In this document: piece after piece, positions 1 to 10,754 of the stretch | Layout of the letters: every line of letters starts with the position of its first letter | Position numbering within the stretch: the stretch's first letter is position 1 | Assembly: GCA_010015655.1 (NCBI GenBank) | Contig: ML976750.1 | Location: 126,221-190,220, forward strand | Length of the DNA stretch: 64,000 bases | From: Bimuria novae-zelandiae CBS 107.79 | Taxonomy: Eukaryota; Ascomycota; Dothideomycetes; Pleosporales; Didymosphaeriaceae | Direction: 5' to 3' | Translations under genes and position numbers: made by a program | The notes under the pieces: model-generated | Told to the model about the DNA's origin: nothing | Seen by the model: the letters and a program-made list of their open reading frames with translations, nothing else | Databases searched by the model: none

Positions 1-300
1 GCGTGGTGGAGCCGGTACTCCCGATGCAAACATGACCAGACCATGGTCAGAGCGACTGATGCCTCTGCTCACCCTATTTTGACGTTCTTAGCATGGTCAA
101 GTCAAATGCCGGCAAAACGCAGAAGCGTTCTACTGACTAGTTTTATGGAGACCTAGTGCGACTGTAAGTTTGGTCTGGGTCTTCCAGAGCGAGGTGTGTG
201 GACACAGGGGATCCATCTTCATGCCGAACAAGGATGAAGAGGGCATCTGCAAGTGATACAATCTGATAGAGTTAGCAGATGTCATTGCAATTCGGGAGGG

Positions 301-360
<60 letters not shown>

Positions 361-1351
361 AACGCGGCGCCACCAGGTGTGTCAGAACCGTAGCGGTTTG
401 GATACGGCGCGGCATGGATCTTGACACATCGCAGCCTCTCCAAACCACGGCATAACGCTGTACAGCAACGCTGTACAGGAACGCTGTATACAGCGCGGCA
501 TTTTAATACTAACATTGTTAACAGGGCAGTGGCAGAGCACCATGCAATTGTTGGTACCTCGGCCACCCACCGACCGCAATTTTGCTTTTTTACCATCGAA
601 GTTTCGCATGTTGTGGGTGAGCCATCACCCCTGCACGTATACATGGATTGATCGTCGATACGGGGGCGGAGGCGGCTCCGAGCTTCGTCGGCCGGTCAAG
701 GTCGGCGACTCCCTTTGACGTACACAGCACACTTAGAACATCTCACCCACAATCTTCTGGACATCTCGTTAAACGGAGTGCTTGCCTTTAGCGAGCACCA
801 GCTGTGTGCGCTTCGTGAAAGTGAGCAACACTGGCATTGCTTTCTTCGAAGAGCCGGAAAACCGCACGTAGAAGGCGCAAGTCACACTCCAGGCCGCCCC
901 CGGACCAGTATCGCCATACTGAGCACATGCATTGGTAGGGTTCGGAAATCTAACTAGGGTTGGGTTGCAGCTCCTTTCTTAGTCTGAATTCCATGTGCTA
1001 GACACGGTTCGCTTAGGAGGATTTACGTCTTATGGTGCTAAAATGACAAGCTATCACAGATCTACACGCAGGTCAGTGGGGAATTGTGGATCCCAGACAG
1101 AAGTTTAAATTTACATTTCTACGAAGTATCTAGTTGGACGTACAATATTTTTCGAGTTAGCACCTTAGCGGGGATAGTGCCACCAAGTTCGGCGCTTGCA
1201 TTAGGGGAATGGAAACCTTAATTCATGTCTCCGCGGCCATGTGTTGAAAGATGAAACGTTGGATAGAAGTCCCCGACGAGGTGGCGCCCTTAATTGATCT
1301 CCTTTTCTTTGACTGCACCGCTGAACAACATCAGATTCAGTGCAAGACGAC
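1..1351. other. Non-coding left flank with poly-G tract
   Basis: I see no supportable gene here. The stretch holds an uninterrupted run of about 55 G at 304-358 and, near 454-500, three close copies of a 12-13 bp unit containing AACGCTGTACAG. Open frames crossing the G run code only poly-Pro or poly-Gly and have no other support. The final part is the promoter and 5' leader of the membrane-protein gene that starts at 1352. Confidence 0.6.
304..358. repeat. Poly-G homopolymer (about 55 G)
   Basis: A pure G run bounded by ACC on the left and CAAACG on the right. Runs this long are rare in fungal genomes and are a common place for assembly or sequencing error, so the exact length should not be trusted. 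Confidence 0.95.
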
Positions 1352-2622
1352 ATGGCCACGACTACCAAATCCGACACACAACTGGCGGCCCTTGCCGCAG
1401 GCTTCACAATCGGATTCGGCTTATTGACGGTATGGGAGGCTGTCAAGCAGACCATCCGGAACAAGAATCCATTGCGGAGCGCGTACATTTACATGCTATG
1501 GGGTGAAATAATAGCGAACGTGGTAATCGGGATCCTTGGATGGGTGTTCCTAGACGGGTACATTGGACCATCGTGAGTATCATTGTCCTCTCTTACTATC
1601 CACAGCGACTAATCTTGATTGAAGAATTCCAACCCTGTTGTCCCTAATGGTTTGCTGGGTATTTGAGATCCAATTGCTCATGCAAATAATACTCAACCGC
1701 ATCGCCCTAATTGCCGAGCATCGTCGCACCGTGTCGAGGCTGAAGTGGGGAACTTTTATCCTTATCACGGCCGTCAATATTATCGTTATGTGTATTTGGA
1801 TCCCAGCTCACATGAACCCGCCGCCGGCTCAAATGTACGTTCAAAGCTCCTTCATGCGCCCAGTGAAGAGTTTACAGCTGACTGAGGCAGTTTTGTCGAT
1901 ATCAATGCGGTCTGGGACAAGATCTCCAAGGTCATTATCCTGCTAGTGGATGCCGGTCTCAATTGGTATTTCCTGTGGACAGCGCAGCAGCGGCTGCTCA
2001 TACAGCACGGCCTGATGAAATACAAACCGCTGGTCAAGTTCAACGCGAGGTTAATGGTGGTTTCCATTGCGATGGACGTACGTTAGCCCATCAGCGATAA
2101 ACCGCAGACTCAGCTGACACAACGCAGGGCATGTTGATCGGTCTCATGTTTCTCAAGAACCAGATCGTATACATCCAATTCCATCCCGTAACCTACATGG
2201 TCAAGCTCAACATCGAGATGACGATGGCTTCGCTAGTTGTGCGGCTCGCACGCGGCCAGCGCGAAAACGACATGGTCCTCCACGACTTCGGACAGTCTTC
2301 TTCCGCGCCGGACAAGTCGCAATCCCACAACCCTCAGTTCCCACCCAACCAACAGCGGTCCTTCCACCTCGCATCTGCCACGGGCATGACATCGGGACAT
2401 CACAAAACTGCAGCGGGCTCGGATGAGGATTTCAGGGGCATTCGCTATAGAACGGACATCCATGTCGTGAGCGAAGAGGTACCGGCAAAAGACGATTCTT
2501 CGAAACGGAGTTCCAAGAGCTCGGGGGAGTTGCCGAGGAGCGTGTTTGGGGACGAAACACCCCTGCATAGGGACCGTGTTAGTATTCACCACCTGAAGTC
2601 AGTCAATAACAATGAGCTTTGA
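1352..2622 (+). CDS. Seven-pass integral membrane protein, fungal, function unknown
   Basis: Four exons join in phase: 1352-1572, 1625-1834, 1891-2077, 2128-2622, giving 370 residues. Donors are GTGAGT, GTACGT and GTACGT. The start is the ATG at 1352, followed by MATTTKSD; an earlier in-frame GTG at 1340 is not needed. The protein shows about seven hydrophobic segments in the first 260 residues (starting with LAALAAGFTIGFGLLTVWEA and IYMLWGEIIANVVIGILGWV), then a hydrophilic tail rich in Ser, Lys and acidic residues. This layout, with a loop region after helix 3 and a cytosolic tail, is that of the uncharacterised integral membrane proteins that are abundant in filamentous ascomycetes. The topology is seen; any receptor or transport role would be a guess. 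It stands alone, upstream of an unrelated gene on the same strand. Confidence 0.85.
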
Positions 2623-2995
2623 TGGACTGCCTCGGAAGGTGCGCCAGTAACCAAAGAAGAGTGACCCATGAAAAGAATACTATAGGTGATTATTTGATTC
2701 TTGTAAAAGGAGATAAAACGTACCATAGGCTTTTCCTGTCTTTAATAATGTAACTGTATGATGTGAGCATTGGGTCAGAGATTGTTAGCTTCTGGCAGAA
2801 GCTCATCATGTTTCACCTGTGAGAACGGTTGCCAAACATTCACTTCGATTCCGCATTGACCTCCCAAGATCGTTAATAGCCAGTGGGACCTCTATATAGA
2901 CTCTGAGACTCTTTATACTCGGGACCCAACTCGCACACTATCGACAAAGAAGTTCGACGAGTCGTTAGTCGTTCCAGCAGAGGGGAACAAACACA
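2623..2995. other. Intergenic, nothing recognised
   Basis: Gap of 373 bp between two plus-strand genes. It should hold the 3' end of the membrane protein gene and the promoter of the next gene. I see no repeat or RNA gene. Confidence 0.6.
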
Positions 2996-3731
2996 ATGGC
3001 TCCGGCTCTCGTGCTTGAGAACGGATTGCTCGACACGTCGGAGACGCCCAAACATCTAGTTAACATGTGAGTGTGTTGGTCTACCCTGCCGATGTGAAGG
3101 ATATACACTAACCTTCATCAGGGCTCAAGAGAATTTCACGTCTTCACTACTACTACGCACGCCACCGGAGGTGCGCGGCCGAATCTTCCAGTTCGCCATG
3201 GGGGGACTCCAAGTCGACATCTTTGCAACCACAAAATCCCCTGATAGTCACGCCAGGCCCAAAGTCCTCATCTGCGACGCCGATCCAAACTGCGACGAGG
3301 GCGAGTGGACCAAGGCCACGAAGACCGCTTTCTGCCTTCCTCAAACCTGTCGCCAGATTTACGCGGAGACGTGCACGCTCGCCTACAGTACGAATGCATT
3401 CCGTTTTTGTGGATTCCAGGACTACACCACGAGCATGTGGCTACGAGGCCGCCTACCGGCTCAAGTACAGGCCATTGTTTGTCTTGAGATTCACCTAGGC
3501 GATGCCTTGCTACACGGAACGCGCCGTGTGAAGGATAAACATCCGAAATTGAAACGTCTTGCGCTGACGTTTCCCGAAAGGGGTGGACTGCGAAGCTGGG
3601 TCCAAGATAATGGTACCTCCGGCATTATTACCGAGACGGTTGCACAACAGAAGTTACAGGGCCAGCTGGCCAGCGACGCGTTCGAGGTCGTGCTTCATCC
3701 GAGTACTTTTCATTGCTGGATCTATGCGTAG
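2996..3731 (+). CDS. DUF7730/F-box-like small protein
   Basis: Two exons, 2996-3066 and 3122-3731, join in phase (the ATG codon at 3065 is split by a GTGAGT intron ending CATCAG) to give 226 residues. The hallmark is LLLRTPPEVRGRIFQFAM near residue 35, followed by a CLPQTCRQIYAETCTLAYSTN block near residue 75. These match the short 'P-E-[LV]-R-x-x-I-[FY]' helix and the 'L-x-x-[TS]-C-R-x-I-x-x-E' helix typical of the very large family of DUF7730/F-box-like proteins of Dothideomycetes. In true F-box proteins such a helix would bind Skp1; that function is not shown here. Single-copy in this window, no related neighbour. I am sure of the gene, less sure of the exact Pfam name. Confidence 0.82.
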
Positions 3732-4683
3732 CCTGGATGCCCTTCGACCCAGGACAAGTAGGAGTATCCAGGGACCAGAACTGATTTAGCTAAGTTCATA
3801 CTTTGATTCGAGCAATGAGCGGCGGGCAACTTCGGGTCACATGAGCCCTTGAGGGACAGGCGGTCAGTGTGCATTGGTTGGGGCATTGTCTTGGTTATTA
3901 TCAATATATCCAAGTTTTTCTGGTTGTAGATGAGCAATTTTACACGTTTAGGGTGAGAGAATAGACGTCCGCCTAACATAGGTCCTGTTTGAGCATATCT
4001 TTAAGATCTGCACGCTTCTCTTCCTTAACAACTAAGATAGTGCTACAACCCTAATTCTGAAACCAAGGCGGTGTGAACACGGGGCGCTTGGAGGTGACGC
4101 GCAATGATGGATGCGGAAGCGACACCTTACGTACCATAGGTATGTAGAAGTCGCCCCTCGGTTGACTGCTGTGCAGTGCTTGCTTCATAAGGAATTCGAG
4201 ATTTCGACCTGCACAGCCACATTCGCAATACCAAGAAAACCGGGGAGAGCGATTACATGCGCATTACATTAGTAGATCCACCAATGCACCAATTGCTGGT
4301 ATCCGTCGTTTTTCCACGTGTGCTGGCGCATTCGGTATATCGGTGCCGTGAGAGGAGTTTTGCCACAACACTGCGCCCAACTCTTAGCCACCCGTAACCA
4401 TGTTGGGCAAAAGTATGCCGATCATGTGGCTTCAATTGTGGCGAGTGCGCTAGTCTTGCAGATATCCCGTGTGCCTTCGCTCACACTAGAATTAATACTT
4501 GTTTTCAAAGATCTACAATGCATCTTATCTTCGCTCCAGATGGGCCGATTGCCGTGGTGGAGCGACAATCAGCGTTTGTTGGAGCGGGGTAGGCATAAAC
4601 AGGTACACAGCCCATCTACTTGAATATAACAACTTGGTCCTTTTGCTTTCAGATCTCTTTCCATCCACGAGGAATCCATTATC
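3732..4683. other. Intergenic, nothing recognised
   Basis: About 950 bp. Short open frames at 4253-4623 on both strands lack splice continuity or family features. The right end is the promoter and leader for the gene starting at 4684. Confidence 0.55.
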
Positions 4684-5949
4684 ATGCGAGGCACATCTTT
4701 ATTATTGTCAGGGCTCTTCCCAGTTGTATGGGCTAGGGTGGCCCAAGAACCGGCTATCACACCCGCGCCATCCTTACCAGAGATCGACCTCAGTCGACGA
4801 CAAGATATTGATCTGTGAGCTTCATGTCAGATCTTATCTTACATCCACTGATCCGTGCTTAGTGGATCACTTGCACCTATCCTTTTGACTGCTGTTCCTC
4901 CGTCAATCCTCGCTCTAGCCTTGACCAATCTTCCAGCAGTGTCGCGTCTGCTTTGGTCTGAGTTCCTCGACGACAAGACTCCCGACTGGTTTACCGCACT
5001 TCCGACTGATGTGCAGGGCTATCTGAGTGGGGAATTTGGCCCGACTACCACAGCGGCATCGAATCGCGCCAGCGCAACTTCATCGTCGTCACCCAGCTCA
5101 TCGAATACTCTCACAAGTTCTTCACAACCTACTGCATCGGAAATAACTTCCGCATCAAACGAATCCGATGACGATCATCATGGAGGCCTGCCATCGTGGG
5201 CAAAGATAGTCATCGGCGTTGCAGTGCCCGTAGTCGTCCTCGGTATAGTCGCATTAGTACTCCTCTGTTGCTGGCGACGTAGACTGCGACGCAGAAGGGC
5301 AGCTCGTGCACAGAGCAGAATTCGTCAACCACCAGGAGAGCAACATTTGCCCCTACGTGGAGGCTACATCTCGTCGGATACCAGTCCAGACATGTCTCAG
5401 TCGGAGCACCCGGCTTACAGAACATCCACTCAAACAACGACAACAATAGGGGGTCCTTCTTACGAAGAGTTACCGCCTATAGCCGCAACACACAGATCGA
5501 GTCGCGGATCAAAACAAAGCTTAAGCAGTCTGCACTCCGTCCCCGAAGTTCCAGAACCCTACATCGGCCACTATCAACGCTCCCAAGATCCTAGCACGAG
5601 CTCGGAGGGCATGAACAGCAGACGCGTGTCACCTCTCAATCCGCTGTACAGCGAATACGGCGCAAGGCTCGACAGAAGCATGAATGCTCGTAACGTGGGC
5701 CAGGGCATCTACGCTGGGGGAAATAGCCCCTACAACACAAATGCTTCAAAATATGTCGCGTACAGTCCTCATCGCACGAGCAATCCTTTTTCCGATCCCT
5801 CACCACCACAACAGAACAGCGACAATGCGGAGAGTGGTGGGTATCACGGGGTCTCGGATTATGGACCGGAGCAGGTCGTACTTGGTCAGCACGGTACGTA
5901 TCCACATGCAGGGCATCATGAGCATGGCGATTGGCCTTTTAGGGTGTGA
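4684..5949 (+). CDS. Secreted-type single-TM protein with long cytosolic tail
   Basis: Exons 4684-4814 and 4863-5949 join in phase (codon CT|T) for 405 residues. The N-terminus starts with a signal peptide (residues 1-20, a leucine-rich core then VWARVAQ). It is followed by an extracellular part with a hydrophobic patch and a Ser/Thr-rich stalk around residues 105-150. One transmembrane helix sits near residues 158-182, followed at once by an arginine-rich stop-transfer (RRRLRRRR). The cytosolic tail of about 220 residues is rich in Ser, Pro, Tyr and His. This plan resembles fungal wall-stress sensors (Mid2/Wsc-like) but there is no WSC cysteine domain, so sensing is only an inference. No related neighbour. 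Confidence 0.85.
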
Positions 5950-6124
5950 GGGGAGAGTGCACACATTGTGCCGCAGTGGTCGAGCGGCGTGACTCCCGGT
6001 TAAGAGGTGATGGAATGCAAGTCTTTTATGAAATTCGATATCAAGGAGGATGGCTGAAGAATACCCACGCACACACACAAGTGTTCTGTTTCATATTATA
6101 TACGGTTTCTATTATACGAACGCT

Positions 6125-8264
6125 TTACCTCAACGCAGCTCCACGACTGTACCATTCCTGATCTTTCGTGTATTTCCCCATCCTCCCGACCTGGCGATTG
6201 TGATCCGATCCTATGCGCTGCCGCCGCCGCCGCGTGATACTGCCGGTGCGCTGTCCGACGACGCTGCGACTTCGCTGACGATGTAAATCACTTTCGTCTC
6301 CACTACGTATGCGTTCCATTGCTTGGGCTAGTTCACGGATAATGCTGCCTAAATACGCCAGAACAAGCTGTTCGTTATCTCGCATCATACGCTTCCGTTC
6401 TGCGTGATAGCCACACAAAGGAGGCTCTTCATCCTCTTGGGCAATGTCCTCGGCAATATCCGAAGAAAAGCTATCCTCGCCAATGTCCTCGGGTTCTTGA
6501 GGTGTAGCCTCACTCCAGCAGGGACGCATGGCTAGGCACTTTTGCATGCTGTTGACGAATTCAGATGTAGGATTGGGGGCCGGCTGCGTCGAGGGCGTTA
6601 GGGTGTATTCGTTAAGTGCCAGAGGGGCAAAGGCGACGGTCGGAATACCGCTCTTGAAAACCACATCATGCCCCACACCGCTTAACGTACTCTAGTGTTG
6701 CCGCGACACTTGTGAAGGCGTGGTACTGCGAGGCAAGTAAGGGCTGCGGCTCGGACATGATCTCCCGCCTCACGTAGTCAGACCTGTGAGCGGGCTCTGT
6801 TGGCGAGACGGTCGCCTTGATAAACCAGGCTTGTGAGTAAGCCTTGGGTCTATCGGGAACTGGCCCCATGCGATTGGCGTAGCCCATGACGAAGGAGTCC
6901 TCGAAGACCAATACCGGTGAGTCATCAAACTTCTGGAGAAGTTTAACGTTTGGCCTCCCAATTTTGGTTCCTTTGCCCTGTTCTGATCCCGATTTTCTGC
7001 AGTCTGTCACCCAGCGATGGGCCAAATAATATGCCGGAAACCTAGGCCGCCCGCCAAGAATTGGATCAATAGAGACAGGAAGTGTTTTTGTAGGCCCGAT
7101 TTTCCATCGCAGTACTAATGCGGTGGCCCCAGATCGGGCTTACATTTTCGCCTAGTTGTCGCTCGATGTATTTGTGGGCGTCGCGTGTGTCTTGGGCACC
7201 GTGGTATACGCGACCAGGCTTCCACGGCAAGGTTACTTCGAGCTCGGGGTCCTGCTGTAGGAACGCTTGGCTGATGGTTGTATGATCCTCTCTTTCGCGT
7301 CCTCCTGCTCCCGCGCGCATCGTGGCCGAGTCATCATGGCGCACCATTCCTCGCTCCAGTCGGCACAGTCTGTTGTGAGCTGTGGGTATGACGCTTTCGA
7401 AACGCCCAGCACACTCTCCATAGCAGGCAACCGCGGGTCAGGCGCTTGGTAAGACTCTGCGCGGTACAACGGGGTGAGCGGCGGTCGATCTTTGGTGTAA
7501 ACCGGACCGTCGTCTGACTTAGCCGGGTGTAACGAGCCTTGAGTAACACCGTAGAAGGCGTATACGTTGTTGGGGATTTTCAGGAGACGGCCTCTCACCA
7601 TGCCTGGAAAAAAGTCGAATACGGCGAATGGGTCATCTGTCTGCCAATCGCTCAGCATCCGACTTCGGACCATGTATCGCACGAAGGCGGCTGGTGACCA
7701 TGGCATATCCGACTCGTCCATGAGATTAAAAAGGAACCGCACTAGGTCCTTGTCGTCGTCGTCGTCGTCGGTGAGTGGACCTTCATCATCGTCGATAATC
7801 AGGCGTTCATCGTTGTCGCTGGGGCCGCCATGCTCTACTTCGCTGACGCGGCCATGCTCTTCTTCTTCGTCCTCTTCATCTTCTTCATCTTCTTCATCTT
7901 CTTCATCTTCTTCATCTTCTTCATCTTCTTCATCTTCTTCACCTTACGATTATATGTCTTCTGAGGGAGGAAAATCTAGACTCTAGGTTAGCAGATGTGC
8001 AACAACTTAGGCGGTAGAGGAGTTACACTCGCTTCCACTCTGCCCTTCCCCAAGCCCGCCATGCTCGTCCTCGCTGACCGACACCTCGTCGTCTTCGCTG
8101 AGTAGGCCTTCATATTCTTCATCTGTTCCCTATTGCCCCTGTGTGTCCTCTGATGGAGGAAGTACTAGACTCCAGGTTAGCAGTGCAGCAACTTAGGCGG
8201 CAGAACACCTACACTCACTTACATCCTCCTCGTCGGTGCTAACTGCGCGCCATCTTGAAGCCAT
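6125..8264 (-). CDS. Acidic hypothetical protein, multi-exon, possibly broken
   Basis: The 5' part is well supported. The ATG at 8264 starts exon 8264-8223, followed by exon 8129-8027 and an exon starting at 7942; all three join in phase and lead into a frame open down to 7233. The exon around 7860-7942 encodes a Glu/Asp tract from a TCTTCA-type repeat, then a folded-looking part (LVRFLFNLMDES...). Further down, coding-like frames continue at 7066-7300, 6666-7025 and 6125-6676, but the frame must change near 7300, 7050 and 6670. A 42-nt intron (donor GTACGT near 6687) can join the last two; at about 7050 I found no intron that keeps phase. So this is either a gene with unusual introns or a decaying one. 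No recognised domain. The two first introns resemble each other (see findings). Confidence 0.5.
7855..7942. repeat. TCTTCA-type microsatellite coding an acidic tract
   Basis: Roughly 80 bp of tandem CATCTTCTT units (period 9, built from 3-bp steps). On the minus strand it reads as a run of Glu and Asp inside the acidic hypothetical gene. Such tracts vary in length between strains by slippage. Confidence 0.9.
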
Positions 8265-8533
8265 CGTGTCGCGAGAACAGCTTGAAAGAGTAGCAGGTGC
8301 ATGGAAATTGTGCAGTGTGGGTGGGAGCTTCAGGCTAGGGCCCCGCTAGCGCTAAAAGGTAAACAAGGAAGGCACGAAGCATGAACAAGAAGCCGACACA
8401 TGAACAAAAATTAAATGATAGAAAACTAACCTGAACAAAGTAATAGCCTGCTAGTCCTCCCTGCAGTGGAGATAGTACCGTTCTCTGTCCACAAACACCT
8501 TGGCGTGTGTCTTACACTCCTAGAGTGAGGCAG

Positions 8534-9199
8534 TCACGTCGCCAAAAATATCCTGGCCGTGATATTTTTCATATGCGGATAAAAGCATCCAATTTTTCGT
8601 GAGATTATTGTTCCGCACTCGTCACATTCGAAAGTTGAGAAGATAGTGTCAGCCATTCCAGCGAGAACATTCCGTCCAGCTTCCTCATCCCCTAGTATGA
8701 CAGAGAGCCTGGCTTTCCAGGTGTCGTCAACGGTAACGCGGTCGGCTGGTGCTGGACAACTCTCCTTGCCCCAGAACCATCGAAACCATGCTGGCGCAAG
8801 GGCCGGGTCAGCGAAGGGGGTGCGCTTGTGTGTCCTGAATATGACGCATCCTAGGTTGCGAGCGTTGACTGACTTGCCCCCCGAGTTGTAGTCTAACTTC
8901 CCTTGATTCGATGTGCCCTCTGTTGTCAGCCAGAAAACCCGCAGGTCCCATTGGCGGTGCAGCAGGGTGAAGCTGGTAGTGTGGTCTGTGGACCACGCGT
9001 GGTCGAGATGCTCATGTAAGTTGCTGTATACCAGTGTATTGCAACTCGGGCAGTGGAAGGGGGTACCCTCTTCGGGGTGGCAGAGGGCGGCGTGCTGCAT
9101 TGGAACATCGGCATCCATTTCGTTACTGCAAATGCTGCAGCTGACGTGAACTCTAAGGCGGTCTGGGTTGTTGGTAAAGCCTACGGCCTGGTACGCCAC
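8534..9199 (-). CDS. Cysteine-rich hypothetical protein, 5' end unresolved
   Basis: A 221-codon open frame with no ATG at its start: it opens on GTG just after an in-frame TAG, with AG acceptor sites right there, so an upstream exon is likely. It carries zinc-ligand-like pairs: CSIC at residues 21-24, a CH at 40-41, CPSC around 50-53 followed by HEHLDH, and a second CDEC near the C-terminus followed by a Cys and His. This suggests one or two zinc-binding nodules, perhaps C2H2-like at the N-terminal end. I do not recognise the family. The upstream 350 bp (9210-9560) holds degenerate repeats that could be coding. Whether the gene is active is unknown. Confidence 0.5.
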   Translation of the reverse strand: MAYQAVGFTNNPDRLRVHVSCSICSNEMDADVPMQHAALCHPEEGTPFHCPSCNTLVYSNLHEHLDHAWSTDHTTSFTLLHRQWDLRVFWLTTEGTSNQGKLDYNSGGKSVNARNLGCVIFRTHKRTPFADPALAPAWFRWFWGKESCPAPADRVTVDDTWKARLSVILGDEEAGRNVLAGMADTIFSTFECDECGTIISRKIGCFYPHMKNITARIFLAT

Positions 9200-9228
9200 T
9201 CTGTCCTACTCGTGGTCTGTTGTATGTA

Positions 9229-9560
9229 TAAGGGCGAAGATGGGAGGAACGATTACGGTAGGAGAGGCGGCGGTGGGATCGATGGCGACTCTGACGACTC
9301 TGACGACGAGGGCAGCCGCGAAGGCAGTCGTGTCACAGAGGCATGCGAGGGTGGCGAGGATGGGAGGACTGGCAGTGGATACGACGAAGGTAGCGGGAGT
9401 GGCGGTGAGATCGAGAATGACTCTGGGGACAAGGGCAGCGGCGGGATCAGCCTTGCTTGAGAGGTGTCCGAGGGTGGCGAGGGTGAGACGGCTGGTTGCG
9501 GATACGAAGACGGTAGGGGTGGTGGTGGTGGGATCGAGAACGACTCCTGAGACGAGGACG
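9229..9560. repeat. Degenerate ~120-bp tandem repeat (three units)
   Basis: Three imperfect units start near 9229, 9352 and 9472. Each has a GGCGAGGATGGGAGG-like start, a GATACGA[CA]GA block, and a GGGATCGA(GAA)(T/C)GACTC block. On the minus strand one frame gives a Ser/Pro-rich repeat (SFSIPPPP-like), on the plus strand a Gly/Asp/Ser-rich one. Both could be chance results of the repeat, so the coding strand is not settled. Confidence 0.7.
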
Positions 9561-10754
9561 GCCGCTCTGTCTCAGCTGCTACTTGGAAGTTTCGTGCGGC
9601 AGATGACGGCGGGGATCATCTTCTGCGTGCTACACTTCAGACAATGGCGGGAATGGTGACTGCTCCGTGTCGACCGCGCCTTCAACGCTTCATGTGGCAG
9701 ATGACGGCAGGGACAGCGTTTTGCGTCTGTTGATCCGATTGCTCTGGGAATGCTAGAGGCTGTTAATCCTTTAGTATACACTTTGCTTGGGTGCTTCATA
9801 CCTCGTCATCCCCTCGAGAAGCTCTTGCTGGTCGCACTCGACCCTCGGCGGACCATGGGACTGGTCTGGTAATCCCTCTTAATCCACCCCACGCACTGAA
9901 CACGACTGCGTTTGAGTCTGAATCTAGCTCCGACATGATAGTTGAGAATTAGAACATATACACGAGTGTGGAGCGGGTGAGGGAGGAATACAAGGTAGGT
10001 CTAAGGTAATATTAGCATGCATTGGTGCGTCTAGTAAACAAATTACGGAAGGAAGCGCCTGGTGGCTCATCGTAATTTGTGAGGAAGTTCATATGAATAG
10101 GAGCTTGAGGAACACTCATGTGTTCATATTCCCCAGGGTTCAACCCTCGGAGAAGTCGACTCCAATGGAAGAATTGGCCGTTCGAATCTTCTGCTTCTTA
10201 GTTGTCGGGTACCAGCACCTCCTCCGCTTAATCTAGAGGCTGCTAGAAACATGGCCGAAATATCTAAACAGGGTGAGCAAAGGTATTACTCGCTCTAAAT
10301 ATAGTCTAGTCATATTTATAGGAGAAGTACTGGCTCCATCTGTTTAGCTCCCTGTGTATGGTGGTGTAGATAGTAGTAGGGTCCCTGGACCAGGCGAGGA
10401 GATATCAGATGGCTCGCATCGCCTATTGTGTGGCCAAATGTACTACCGCAGTGCGAGTAATAAAGGTATTTGTATTACCTGTGGATTATGGTATGTCTGC
10501 CATGAAAGAATGCAGTTAGTATAATCGTATTATCGTAGCGGGTACGGTAGATAGAAAATGTTTGAAGTTCAGGTTGATGGAGAAAGAATCACGAGCTCGG
10601 CCAGCCCCTGGCCCGAGGTCCTCCGAGGAGTTAGCGCTTCGTGATCCGAACCTAGCTCGCTAAACGTCATAATGCCAAGTCGCGAGGCTTCTAATCTTTG
10701 CCCATCCGGTTTTGTGTCACAAATCGCGCCTTCACCTGCAGCCAATACCGCATT
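9561..10754. other. Intergenic, AT-richer, nothing recognised
   Basis: About 1.2 kb with no supportable coding frame, tRNA or terminal repeats. The right end is the promoter of the SET-domain gene. Confidence 0.55.

Noticed and set aside
282..644. Minus-strand 120-codon frame ending in poly-Pro
   Set aside because: It exists only because the poly-G run reads as CCC codons; no domain, splice or start support.
5970..6050. tRNA-like stretch with CAGTGGTCGAGCGG and TTCGATA
   Set aside because: It resembles a D arm and T loop, but the acceptor stems do not pair and there is no proper anticodon stem.
9053..9659. Plus-strand Gly/Asp-rich frames
   Set aside because: They overlap the minus-strand cysteine-rich gene and a degenerate repeat, and no splice or start evidence favours the plus strand.
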